Below are positions 12,952 through 21,600 of a stretch of 27,354 nt of DNA, one piece after another; the stretch's first letter is position 1, and every line of letters begins with the position of its first letter. The translations under genes were made by a program, and so were the position numbers. The notes below the pieces were generated by a model. The model was given only the letters and a program-made list of their open reading frames with translations. It had not been told where the DNA came from and did not search any database. The stretch lies in contig DHRN01000006.1 in NCBI GenBank assembly GCA_002411175.1, positions 1 to 27,354 of the forward strand. Reading direction: 5' to 3'. This DNA comes from Anaerolineaceae bacterium UBA5311 (GTDB lineage Bacteria; Chloroflexota; Anaerolineae; Anaerolineales; Anaerolineaceae).

Positions 12952-14589
12952 TTAGTACATTCCACCGCCAGGGGGCATGGCAGGTGCCGCACCCTCGGGT
13001 TCAGGGATATCAGTGATCAAAGCTTCAGTAGTCAGGATCATCGCTGCGATTGACGCCGCGTTCTCGAGCGCGCCGCGGGTTACCTTGGCGGGGTCGATCA
13101 CACCCAACTCAACCATATCGCCGTATTCTTCGGTCAGAACGTTGAAGCCGATGTGTTTGTTGCCGGAATCAGTCTGCCTCTGGCGCACGTTTTCAACCAC
13201 CACGGAGCCATCTTTGCCCGCGTTTTCGACAATTTTCTTCATCGGTTCGGTCAAAGCTTTACGAACTGCGTTGACACCGATCTGGGCGTCATCCTGGTCG
13301 AGTTTCATATCATTCAAGGAATCAACTGCATTAACCAAGGCAACACCGCCACCCGGGACGATACCTTCTTCAACGGCAGCACGGGTTGCAGACAACGCGT
13401 CTTCGACACGATGTTTCTTTTCTTTCAGCTCGGTCTCAGTCGCAGCGCCAACACGGATAATCGCCACACCGCCAGCCAGTTTCGCAAGGCGTTCCTGCAA
13501 TTTTTCGCGGTCATAATCGCTGGTTGTGTTTTCGATCTCGGCACGAATCTGTTCGATACGTCCCTTGATGGCGTTGGTGTCTCCCTTACCGCCAACAATC
13601 GTGGTGTTATCTTTGTCGATGGTCACTTTTTCGGCACGACCGAGGTCTTCGATGGAGGCGTTTTCGAGCTTGCGACCGGTCTCTTCGGAGATCACGGAGG
13701 CATTGGTCAGAATGGCGATATCCTGGAGCATTGCCTTACGGCGATCGCCAAAGCCAGGGGCTTTGATGGCGACAACGTTGAGCACGCCGCGGATCTTGTT
13801 GAGCACCAGGGCTGCGATGGCTTCGCCGTCAACGTCTTCCGCGATGATGACGATATCGCGTTTGCCCACCTGGACCATTTTTTCGAGCAGCGGAACGATA
13901 TCGTTCGCGGCAGAAATTTTCTTGTCATAAATCAAGATGTAGGGGTCTACGATTTCGGCAACCATGTGTTCGGTATCGGTGACGAAATAGGGGCTGATAT
14001 AGCCGCGGTCAAACTGCATACCTTCAACATATTCGGTCTCAAATTCGAGCGCCTTGGATTCTTCCACGGTGATAACGCCATCTTTGCCAACTTTGTCCAT
14101 CACGTCGGCGATAAGGGAGCCAATTTGCTCGTCCTGGGCAGAGATGGTGGCAACGTTGCCGATCTCGGCTTTGGTGGTGATATCGATCGCCTGGTTGTGG
14201 ATTGCTTCTGATACAACCCTGGAGGCAGCTTCGATTCCGCGTTTGAGCAGCATCGGGTTCGCGCCGGCTGCCAGGTTCTTCAGACCTTCAGTGACAATAG
14301 CATGCGCCAAAACGGTCGAAGTCGTGGTGCCATCACCAGCGATGTCGTTGGTTTTGGTGGCTGCTTCTTTGAGCAGCTGCGCGCCCATATTCTCGTAGGG
14401 GTCTTCAAGTTCGATTTCTTTAGCGACGGTAACACCGTCATGAGTGATTGTGGGGGAACCGTATTTGCGGTCAAGGGCGACGTTGCGTCCCTTAGGACCG
14501 AGGGTGGTTGCGACTGCATTCGCGACTGCGTCTACGCCATTCTTTAAATAACGACGTGCTTCATCTCCAAAAACTAATTGTTTTGCCAT
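12952..14589 (-). CDS. groEL: Chaperonin GroEL (60 kDa)
   Basis: 545 aa, the usual family length. Visible landmarks are TTLGPKGRNV near residue 30, the ATP-site motif GDGTT (85-89, catalytic-site Asp86), KAPGFGDRRKAML, GGVAIIRVGAATE and GIVPGGGVALV. The C-terminus ends PPGGGMY, a short version of the Gly-Met tail. It forms the folding chamber with GroES. It starts 28 nt after the groES stop with AGGAGA 6 nt upstream. Cytoplasmic, and controlled by the CIRCE site before groES. Confidence 0.98.
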   Translation of the reverse strand: MAKQLVFGDEARRYLKNGVDAVANAVATTLGPKGRNVALDRKYGSPTITHDGVTVAKEIELEDPYENMGAQLLKEAATKTNDIAGDGTTTSTVLAHAIVTEGLKNLAAGANPMLLKRGIEAASRVVSEAIHNQAIDITTKAEIGNVATISAQDEQIGSLIADVMDKVGKDGVITVEESKALEFETEYVEGMQFDRGYISPYFVTDTEHMVAEIVDPYILIYDKKISAANDIVPLLEKMVQVGKRDIVIIAEDVDGEAIAALVLNKIRGVLNVVAIKAPGFGDRRKAMLQDIAILTNASVISEETGRKLENASIEDLGRAEKVTIDKDNTTIVGGKGDTNAIKGRIEQIRAEIENTTSDYDREKLQERLAKLAGGVAIIRVGAATETELKEKKHRVEDALSATRAAVEEGIVPGGGVALVNAVDSLNDMKLDQDDAQIGVNAVRKALTEPMKKIVENAGKDGSVVVENVRQRQTDSGNKHIGFNVLTEEYGDMVELGVIDPAKVTRGALENAASIAAMILTTEALITDIPEPEGAAPAMPPGGGMY

Positions 14590-14617
14590 ATTTTATCTCC
14601 TGTTTTCGTTGTGCTGA

Positions 14618-14908
14618 TTAAAGAATCGCGAGGATGTCGCTCTCGCGCATGATTAACAACTTCTTGCCGTCATATTTGATCTCGGTGCCAGAATATTTAG
14701 CAAACAAGACCACGTCGCCTTCTTCAACATCCATCTTGATGCGATCGCCATCTTCGTTGCGGTCACCAGGACCAACTGCGATAATTGTACCTTTTTGGGG
14801 TTTTTCCTTGGCTGTTTCGGGCAATACAATCCCGCCAGCGGTGATATCTTCCTGCTCGATAGGCTCGATTACAACGCGGCTGCCTAAGGGTTTCATAGAA
14901 ATTGTCAT
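14618..14908 (-). CDS. groES: Co-chaperonin GroES (10 kDa)
   Basis: 96 aa: MTISMKPLGSRVVIEP, the mobile loop around ITAGGIVLPE, GTIIAVGPG and LLIMRESDILAIL at the end. Start ATG 14906-14908 has GGAGG 5 nt upstream. A longer frame to 14983 would cover the CIRCE operator and is rejected. It caps the GroEL ring and is first in the groESL operon. Confidence 0.97.
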   Translation of the reverse strand: MTISMKPLGSRVVIEPIEQEDITAGGIVLPETAKEKPQKGTIIAVGPGDRNEDGDRIKMDVEEGDVVLFAKYSGTEIKYDGKKLLIMRESDILAIL

Positions 14909-14937
14909 TTTTCCTCCGATTAATTTTTTACGATATT

Positions 14938-14964
14938 TTAGCACTCTAAACTCCCGAGTGCCAA
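14938..14964. promoter_or_regulatory. CIRCE operator (HrcA site)
   Basis: TTAGCACTC (14938-14946), 9-nt spacer, GAGTGCCAA (14956-14964). It differs from the consensus inverted repeat at one base (C for T in the right arm). It overlaps or directly follows the expected groES transcription start, the standard position for HrcA repression. hrcA is not in the window. Confidence 0.93.
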
Positions 14965-14968
14965 ATAA

Positions 14969-14997
14969 ATGATAAGCTTTCAACGAGGATAAGTCAA
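14969..14997 (-). promoter_or_regulatory. groESL promoter
   Basis: Minus strand: -35 TTGACT (14992-14997), 17-bp spacer, -10 TATCAT (14969-14974). Both boxes match 5 of 6 consensus bases. CIRCE begins 4 nt downstream of the -10. Confidence 0.8.
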
Positions 14998-15179
14998 GGA
15001 GTGTATAGCTTTTCTAACAATTCTTTTACATTTTTCAGCCTGGGCTTTTCTGCCCCAGAAGCGAAGCGTAAGGGGTTACCCTCTGCTTGTCCCGAGAGCA
15101 AAGCATACGGGATTGCCCCTGCCTGTCCCGAGAGTAAAACGACCGGGGTCCCGGAAGCGAAGTGAAGCAATCTCGGTCT

Positions 15180-15247
15180 GTCATTCTGAGCAAAGCGAAG
15201 AATCTTGTCTTAACCAGGTTAAGATCCTTCACTTCGTTCAGGATGAC
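15180..15247 (-). repeat. Family A long inverted repeat, copy 6 (opposite orientation, short form)
   Basis: GTCATTCTGAGCAAAGCGAA at the left and ACTTCGTTCAGGATGAC at the right: the mirror orientation of the copies before 8002. Its inner loop is short (GTCTTAACCAGGTT), so the hairpin is compact. Confidence 0.72.
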
Positions 15248-15257
15248 AACACCCAGG

Positions 15258-15290
15258 GAGATCGCTTCGCAAAAGAGGCTCGCGATGACG
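15258..15290 (-). repeat. Family B repeat
   Basis: It reads GAGATCGCTTCGCAAAAG and ends GGCTCGCGATGACG. Near-identical copies are at 23832-23864 and 24005-24037; the reverse-complement relative GTCATTGCGAGCGAAGC is at 279-307. It resembles one arm of family A with GCGATGAC in place of AGAATGAC. Confidence 0.65.
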
Positions 15291-15302
15291 CCCCTCTCAT
15301 CG

Positions 15303-15378
15303 CCGTCGCTGCGAGCCCCCGTTACAGGAATGGCAGGAACTTGTGAATCTCAATAAGGGGGCGTGGCAGTCTGCCTGT
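15303..15378 (-). repeat. Family C 76-bp repeat, inverted copy
   Basis: It reads CGTCGCTGCGAGCCCCCGTT through GGGGGCGTGGCAGTCTGCC. It is the reverse complement of the 192-267 and 344-419 type, with the same length. Confidence 0.6.
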
Positions 15379-15416
15379 AATCCTTTGTCCAAACCGATAA
15401 ACTGCAGATTGCCACA

Positions 15417-15470
15417 CCGTTTTGCCGAACAGAATCTTTCCCCAACCATCAAGGCATAACGGCAAAACGG
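15417..15470. repeat. Inverted repeat with 11-bp perfect arms
   Basis: CCGTTTTGCCG (15417-15427) and CGGCAAAACGG (15460-15470) are separated by 32 nt; ATTGC before and GCAAT after extend the pairing. The total span of 54 bp equals that of the family-F elements just downstream, although the sequence is different. Confidence 0.55.
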
Positions 15471-15534
15471 TTCGCAATGACATCCCCAAGGGAACAATCG
15501 CCTTGTCGGCTTGGGATTTTGGGACGGGGGTTGT

Positions 15535-15588
15535 GGGCGGGTTTGACGGATTGGTTGAGATTCCAATGCTCACGTATTGAACCCGCCC
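15535..15588. repeat. Family F 54-bp inverted repeat, copy 1
   Basis: Arms GGGCGGGTT and AACCCGCCC are separated by 36 nt. An inner TGAG...CTCA pairing is visible. The right side continues CCTAC, so the minus strand reads GTAGGGGCGGGTT. Confidence 0.72.
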
Positions 15589-15608
15589 CTACAATTGTTT
15601 TGGGTCGT

Positions 15609-15662
15609 GGGCGGGTTTGACGGAATGGTTGAGATTCCGATGCTCACGTATTGAACCCGCCC
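15609..15662. repeat. Family F 54-bp inverted repeat, copy 2
   Basis: It has the same arms, length and inner GCTCACGTATTG as copy 1 and is also followed by CCTAC. Confidence 0.72.
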
Positions 15663-15724
15663 CTACCACCGATCAACAAACGTGAATGGGCATTGAAGCC
15701 GCCAATTAACCATGATTCAAACCG

Positions 15725-15777
15725 GGGCGGGTTTTCGGATTGATGCTCGTCAAAACACTCACGTTTTGAACCCGCCC
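15725..15777. repeat. Family F inverted repeat, copy 3 (53 bp)
   Basis: The arms GGGCGGGTT/AACCCGCCC are conserved; the interior has diverged (GATGCTCGTCAAAACACTCA). It is followed by GTAC instead of CTAC. Confidence 0.65.
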
Positions 15778-15879
15778 GTACATTTGTTTCGGGTGATGAG
15801 AAAATACTCGCGTATCAATTCCACCCTTACAGACTGTAATTTTGATTATTGGAATTCAAAAGATGTTTCATCTTTGTAG

Positions 15880-15933
15880 GGGCAGGTCCCAATCGCGAAT
15901 GCTCAAATAACGCTCAATTCGTTAGACCTGCCC
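15880..15933. repeat. Family F 54-bp inverted repeat, covariant copy
   Basis: Arms GGGCAGGTC and GACCTGCCC differ from the other copies at two positions on each side, and the changes are compensatory, so the pairing is kept. The length is again 54 bp. It is preceded by TTTGTAG on the plus strand, so it is inverted relative to copies 1 and 2. Confidence 0.65.
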
Positions 15934-15968
15934 AACGCATGAACAACAATGGAATTTCGATTCCAGCG

Positions 15969-16022
15969 GGGCGGGTTTGGCTGATTGGTTGAGATTACAA
16001 AGCTCACTTCCAGAACCCGCCC
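15969..16022. repeat. Family F 54-bp inverted repeat, copy 5
   Basis: GGGCGGGTT...AACCCGCCC with inner TTGAGATTACAAAGCTCA; followed by GTAC. Confidence 0.7.
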
Positions 16023-16045
16023 GTACATTTTGTTTACCCCACATT

Positions 16046-16080
16046 GTCGGAGTCCGCAACAGAAGCGGATTCCGACCTAC
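16046..16080 (-). repeat. GTAG-flanked hairpin (REP-like)
   Basis: GTCGGAGTCCGC (16046-16057) pairs with GCGGATTCCGAC (16065-16076), 11 of 12 positions, and CTAC (16077-16080) gives GTAG directly 5' of the hairpin on the minus strand. A relative is at 18485-18519. Confidence 0.62.
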
Positions 16081-16185
16081 GGTCTGGTTGTTAGTCAGAT
16101 TAATTAAAACAAATTTAAATGTTTTGTAAACTGTCAGAATTTTCTATTACAAACTGAGATTTGCATGATAAGCTGTCGTGTCATA

Positions 16186-18363
16186 TTATTCCCCATTGCC
16201 TGTTTTCCATTGATTTACAAGCTTCCGCGCCTCTCGTTCATTAACATGATCCATCTCATTTTTATGATAATTCAAAGCAAATGAGGCCAATTTGATTTGT
16301 TCAATTTCAGTAAACTCATCCAGATTGTTCTTACCAATAGTTTGTATTAAACCATATGTTTCCTCTTGCGAAAGATATTCTGAATAACTCTTTGAATCGA
16401 AGCTCCAACCACTACCATTGGTACCGTTCCATTTGCCTGGCATGGCACAAATAAATTTAAGCTTGTTCACTTCATTTTCAAATAACCCTTCCAAATAATC
16501 TTTTAATCCACCTTTATCAAAACACTCCCACAAATAGAAAGCAACTCTGAAATCATTTATATCCAAGATCGATTCGGAGCTTGCAATAGCACGAATTCTT
16601 TCTAAGTAAATTTTTTCAAGTTCTTCCAGATGCACTAAACTTATGAATTGTCCATCCTCATTTTCTGAATCTCCTGCTAATCTCCCATATGCAAGCTCTA
16701 TGCTGTTAATAATCCTTGCCATTGTTCCTAATCCATTTTTCTTAACATTTTCTACTGCTGAACGAATAATTTCGTATTTTTCTTTTTCTGTACTAAGCTT
16801 TTTTAAAATATCATACGTAAGATATTTAGCTGTATCGCCTGCAGATATTGGAAAGAAAGTACCTGAATTTTCACCTTTAAATTCACCTTGTAAACTAAGC
16901 ATCACAGATGCGATTAAGTCCAAACGCTTATATGGTATGTTATCAACTAACGATTTTAATTCTTCCAGGAAGAAAATAATATTACCCTGTTTATTTATTT
17001 CTTCAATAACTGTTTTTAATGTATCTCTATCATGTTCATATGTACAAGCGTTAATTATGCTTCTAGATACTTTTATATCCTCTAAATCTAACATAAAATA
17101 TGATTCAAATCTTCCCTCATACGCAACCCGCATCTTACCTCTAATATCCAACGTCGGTTGATAAACATACTGATTTTCATTAACATCTTTAGCAAAAACA
17201 GGAAATAAAGTAGAAACGCAACTTATCGCCGTTTCTGGATCTAATCCCAGACTTGCAAACTCATCGTGATACAATTTACGAAAATCTGTTTTTGTTCCAC
17301 TATTTGACAAAAATCCATGCAGAGGTCCTCCACAAACAGCGTCCTTATTATTGCTAATCCATTTATACAATTCCGGTTCTAGCGCTTCAAGAGTTGCAAT
17401 AACTAACATATCCTCAAAAGATGTTTCTTGATGTAACATTCCATACCTAAACTGGAACGAATTAATCAATCTGTTAACATCTCTTAAAGTATGAATATAT
17501 GGACTTATACAATTTCTGAATACGCGGCTCCAATAATTCTCATCCAATACCACTTCATTAGAAAGATCATTAATTATTTGATCGAGCTTAGTAAACAAAA
17601 TAATATGCAACTTCGATTTTCTTAATTCTGGAAGCTCAAATGGAACCTGAATTATCTTCTCCAAGTATTCATTTCCATCTATATTATGCACCTCTGTTAA
17701 GACACTACGAACAACGTCTCTGTCCATAACTAACACATATATTACATTAGGGAAATCCGCCACCTGTTTAACTAGCTGAAAAATATCCTTAATCTGTGAA
17801 TTAGTTAGTCTGTCTATATCATCAATTACAATAATAATTTTCTTCTCGGCTTTAATTAGCTCTTGCTCAAGGTTTTCTCTGGTCGTGTCCAAATCATCAA
17901 CTTGCTTAAGATTGGTTCCAATTGCTTGAGCCAGAGTCTTTAATATTGAACCAAATCCTGAACCGACCACTGGAACAACTGATAATGCATCAAAAGCACC
18001 CGAATAATCGCTAAGTGCTTTTCCCACCTTATTTTTAAGTTGTTCATTGTTCTGAGCGTTTATTTTATTTTTTAAGCTTTGGAAAAATAAACTTATGAGA
18101 TTATCCTTATCTGAATAGTTCCATGGAGCAAACCTCATAATCAACGGTTTGTTGTCATCTTTTTCTGCAAGTTTGTTAATCTCATTTGCTGCCATATTAA
18201 TGACAGAAGTCTTTCCGGTTCCCCATTTTCCAAATAAACCTATCACCAATCCATCTTTTCCGTTATATTCATAAATTGCCTTGCCAAGTTGGTTTGAAAA
18301 AAATGATCTCCCCAACAAATCCTGTTCTTCCGTATCAATCGGTTTATCTGGACTGTAATTCAT
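16186..18363 (-). CDS. KAP-family P-loop NTPase
   Basis: 725 aa. The N-terminal NTPase has Walker A GKWGTGKT (45-52), the KAP-typical RFAPWNYSDKDNL (77-89) and Walker B IIIVIDDIDR (176-185), followed by NVIYVLVMDRDVV. Between the Walker motifs lies a Gly/Val-rich hydrophobic stretch (124-150) where many KAP proteins have membrane helices; here it is short, so membrane insertion is uncertain. The C-terminal 450 residues are helical and unrecognised. The family includes the plasmid phage-exclusion protein PifA and animal Kidins220, so a defence role is plausible but unproven. Start ATG 18361-18363 has GGAAGGG 5 nt upstream. The gene is strikingly AT-rich against its neighbours (the row at 17041 has 15 G/C in 60 bases) and is flanked by repeats on both sides, which suggests acquisition. 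Confidence 0.88.
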   Translation of the reverse strand: MNYSPDKPIDTEEQDLLGRSFFSNQLGKAIYEYNGKDGLVIGLFGKWGTGKTSVINMAANEINKLAEKDDNKPLIMRFAPWNYSDKDNLISLFFQSLKNKINAQNNEQLKNKVGKALSDYSGAFDALSVVPVVGSGFGSILKTLAQAIGTNLKQVDDLDTTRENLEQELIKAEKKIIIVIDDIDRLTNSQIKDIFQLVKQVADFPNVIYVLVMDRDVVRSVLTEVHNIDGNEYLEKIIQVPFELPELRKSKLHIILFTKLDQIINDLSNEVVLDENYWSRVFRNCISPYIHTLRDVNRLINSFQFRYGMLHQETSFEDMLVIATLEALEPELYKWISNNKDAVCGGPLHGFLSNSGTKTDFRKLYHDEFASLGLDPETAISCVSTLFPVFAKDVNENQYVYQPTLDIRGKMRVAYEGRFESYFMLDLEDIKVSRSIINACTYEHDRDTLKTVIEEINKQGNIIFFLEELKSLVDNIPYKRLDLIASVMLSLQGEFKGENSGTFFPISAGDTAKYLTYDILKKLSTEKEKYEIIRSAVENVKKNGLGTMARIINSIELAYGRLAGDSENEDGQFISLVHLEELEKIYLERIRAIASSESILDINDFRVAFYLWECFDKGGLKDYLEGLFENEVNKLKFICAMPGKWNGTNGSGWSFDSKSYSEYLSQEETYGLIQTIGKNNLDEFTEIEQIKLASFALNYHKNEMDHVNEREARKLVNQWKTGNGE

Positions 18364-18484
18364 AACTACCCTTCCATTTGATGGCTTATTGCATTATTTT
18401 CTACATAGATGTGAGGATTCATTTTCTCGTATTTCGTAGTCCAATGGGCTTTTTTTGCCCACTCTGCCGTTCATTTTTCAAATT

Positions 18485-18519
18485 GTCGAAGGCCGCAAGA
18501 GAAGCGGGTTCCGACCTAC
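18485..18519 (-). repeat. GTAG-flanked hairpin (REP-like), second copy
   Basis: GTCGAAGGCCGC and GCGGGTTCCGAC enclose AAGAGAA; CTAC follows. It is homologous to 16046-16080 but the pairing has decayed at three positions. Confidence 0.55.
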
Positions 18520-18534
18520 AGGTTTTAAGACTTC

Positions 18535-18566
18535 ACCCCCTTTAATTCCCCCTCTAAGGAGGGGGT
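18535..18566 (+). repeat. Family D hairpin
   Basis: ACCCCCTTTAATTCCCCCTC joined to TAAGGAGGGGGT, the uninterrupted form. Confidence 0.6.
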
Positions 18567-18583
18567 CTGGACTGCACCACGTT

Positions 18584-18630
18584 TGAATCTCCCTCTCCCG
18601 ATAGCGGGACGCAAGCAGTAAAGAGGGGGT
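18584..18630 (+). repeat. Family D hairpin with nested insertion
   Basis: TCTCCCTCT is followed by CCCG-ATAG-CGGG-ACGCAAGCAGTA and AAGAGGGGGT. The insertion tail ACGCAAGCAGTA is identical to the one at 594-649, while the small hairpin differs. Confidence 0.55.
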
Positions 18631-18643
18631 CAGACCTACAAGG

Positions 18644-21600
18644 TTAATCCATTGGGCGGATCATGGATTCGATGAAGGCGATTTCTTCATCATCCAGATT
18701 ATATTTCTTATAGAGTTGTTTATCAATCCCATCCACAGGTAAATTCCAATCAATATCCGATGATGATGTGAAATTTTGCATAGGAACTAGTTTGTAAATG
18801 TGCTTTGCGCCAGCCTGAGTAATCTTAACTATGGAAACAAGGAACAGGAAGAATTTCGAGCTTAAATATGAAATAACGTTTTCTGCTTCTTTGCGTGTTT
18901 CGAAAGGACCAATCACAGAATAAGTTTCAGTAGAAACGGTTCCTGGCTCTCCAATGAAACCATTAATCATATCAGTAGCAGTATTCCCAGTACCCCAAGC
19001 CCTAGGAATAAAAACTTTGTATGAATCGATATATTCGAACCCTTTCTTTACTGTATCTCTTCCGATGTATCCTACCCCTTGTTCTCGCCAACCAAAATAG
19101 TAAAAAACAAGACTATCAACAAATGGTTGTAAATGGTAGTTTGGTCTAACTCTCACATAACTATTTTCAACCCTGACATCGTAACCAAAAGGATCATTTG
19201 CGCTCATTATCTCAAAAAATTTTGGCTCTTTTTTCCCCTGCACCTTCCTAAGAACAGTGATTTGACGTATATCACGAATAAAAATATCCATACCTTCTTC
19301 TAAAAGAGGTCTTGTTGAGCAGATTACGGGTTGATTTGGATAATGTGTAAAAACATCGCACTCTCCTTTGTAGTTACGATCCCATAAAAAGTAGTTAACA
19401 CCTCCTTTGATTTCCACACCGGGGAACAAAATTGAAGCAACAGGGTAGTCATGCATAATTCTAATCCTGGTATCTTGGAGCATGTCATCTCGGAAACTAT
19501 CTAATCCTCTTCCGCCAGTAAACCATCTTGAGGGCGTAATCATCGAAATGTAACTTGGATTTAGTAGTTGAGCTTGTCGAATAAAATTTTGGTAGACTGG
19601 CACTGCGCTCGCACCATGCCCACCATCACTTTCCTGATACGGAGGATTGCCAATAATCACATCAAATTTCACTTTTTTACCCAGCCTTTCTTGCAATGCT
19701 TTTTCAACTTTGCCGGCTTTGGCGGCTTCGGTGAGGTCCAGCTCGAGCAGGTTTGCGCTGCTCACCTGGGGATAGCCGGCATAGACGTAGTTTTTAACCA
19801 TGTTATAGATTATGTTACTCGGCGCGCAGCCGTAAACCTGGTTTTCCAATATCCACTTAATCCGTTCTTCTTCATCAGGAATCTCTTCTTCCAGCCCCTT
19901 GAACAAACGCTTCACCACCTCGGTCAGATAGAGCCCGCTCTTGGCATAAAGGTCTATAAAGGTGGCAGCTTTGTTATTGAAAATATGCGGGTCGTGCTCT
20001 TCGAGCAAATCGACCATCATTTTGACCACTCTTTTCGGGGTGAAAATCTGATTGGTTTGTTGCGGAGGAATGTAGTTGAAGATGTCTTCATCTTTTTCGC
20101 TGTGTAGATAATCAGCCAGTCGATCTTTGATGTTGAAAAACTCTACGACCGAGGCGTTGAAAACCACTTCATCAAACAAGCCTTTGAAGGTCTTGTTATT
20201 GCCTTGCTCGTCAACATAATCAAAACCATCGCGCAGCTTACGAAATTCGTCCAAAGTGATACTGGTTAGTTCTTCAAAGGTCTGTGGGTCGATGTTTTGG
20301 TCATAAGTTGCCAGGGTGGTTTCGGGCGTGCCATATGCCATCAGGAAGGCGGGGATGGACCGAGCGAAGCCTCTAAGGTGGTCGCGCACGTCGTCTTCGG
20401 TGGTCTTCTTTTTTATTTCTTCTCGCTGAACGAGATGGGTTTCAACCACTTCCTGGGTGGTTTGCTCCAAGCTCTTTTGAAGATCTGTGACAAATTCAGC
20501 TTGAATTTCCTGCTTTTTAGCCTGATATTCTTCTGTAATTAGTTCATTTATTCTTTGGTTTTCTGGCTTTTTGAGCTCTGCCTGGTAGTTTAGCTCGGCT
20601 AAACGTTCTCTTTCTTGCTTTTGATAAAGGTTTTCTTCAACTTTGGTGGCGAGGATTGCTTCAGCTTTTTTGACGTCCATCTTGAGAGTGGTTTTGGTCA
20701 TGCCAAATTCTTTTTTTACTTCTTCAAATTTTGGCTCTATCGTTTTGATAATTTCTTTGGCAACTTTTGTTGAAGCCTTTTCACGGTTGTCAAAATCCTT
20801 AACCTGCTCCAGGACCTCTTCGAGGTTGACAGCCTGATAAATTTTCTCACCAAAAAGATTGTTGGCGGTGTTGATGGTTAGCGTCTGGGGGATTTTTACG
20901 TTTCCCTCACCGTCCACGATTGGCTTTGTGTCATTAACATCTCTTTTTGGAGCCAAACGGGAGTTCTTTTCAGGAGGGATCTTATTCAAAATTTCTTCTA
21001 CGAGAGCAGGGGCGGAGAAAATGCCGCTGATATTGGCAAATAGCAGGTTGGACATAAAGCCGCGCTTGACCACTTCGCTTGCCTTGATGCGGCTGGGGAA
21101 GGTGAGCACCTGATCGGGAGAAAGCTCAATCATCTCGCCTTCATCGTCTTCGGCGATGACCGGGAAGAAGTTGATTAGCTTTCTGATGTTTTCTTTACGT
21201 TCGCTTTCGCTGCCCTTTAAGCCTTCGTCGGTCAGGTTGTTGGCGAATTCGTCAAAAAGGAGCAGGGTGCGGTCGGGTGCAAAGTCGAAAACGTAAGCGT
21301 TTTCTTTGCGGAACCATTCTCCGGTTTCCGGATTTTGAAACTCGTATGGGTTTTGCGCCCTGAAGGCAGCCTGAAAATAGCGCGCCGGCGATTTGATGTT
21401 GCTGAGCATCAAAACCGCGGTCCATTCCGGGATGGTTACGCCAGTGGTTAGTTGCCCAACTGAGAGGGTAATGGTTTTATCGTGGTTGGCAATCGCTGCT
21501 TTTACGCGATCGAAGCTCAAGCCGATGTTTTTGGTGTTATAAGCGGAAGAGTCTTCGTCTTCGATGCTTTCATCATCCGGGAGGCTGATTCCGTCTCCGG

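Larger units (their letters stand above)
14998..16185. other. Gene-free repeat block upstream of groESL
   Basis: About 1.2 kb without a credible gene. It contains family A (15180-15247), family B (15258-15290), an inverted family C (15303-15378), an 11-bp-arm inverted repeat (15417-15470), five 54-bp family-F elements (15535-16022) and a GTAG-flanked hairpin (16046-16080). It separates the housekeeping groESL operon from the AT-rich accessory genes. Confidence 0.85.
18364..18643. other. Repeat-filled gap between the KAP and helicase-methylase genes
   Basis: It contains a GTAG-flanked hairpin (18485-18519) and two family-D elements (18535-18566 and 18584-18630). After the second, CAGACCTAC again gives a minus-strand GTAGGTCTG. 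Confidence 0.75.

Noticed and set aside
13153..14211. 352-codon plus-strand frame opposite groEL
   Set aside because: Shadow of the high-GC third-position groEL coding strand.
14909..14983. Longer groES frame
   Set aside because: It would encode through the CIRCE operator and promoter, and the 96-aa form is the normal GroES length.
15035..15573. Several frames of 60-90 codons in the block upstream of groESL
   Set aside because: They cross family A, B and C repeats and hairpins and have no family resemblance.
15535..16022. Possible CRISPR array
   Set aside because: Elements are unevenly spaced, in both orientations, with long internal palindromes and no cas genes.
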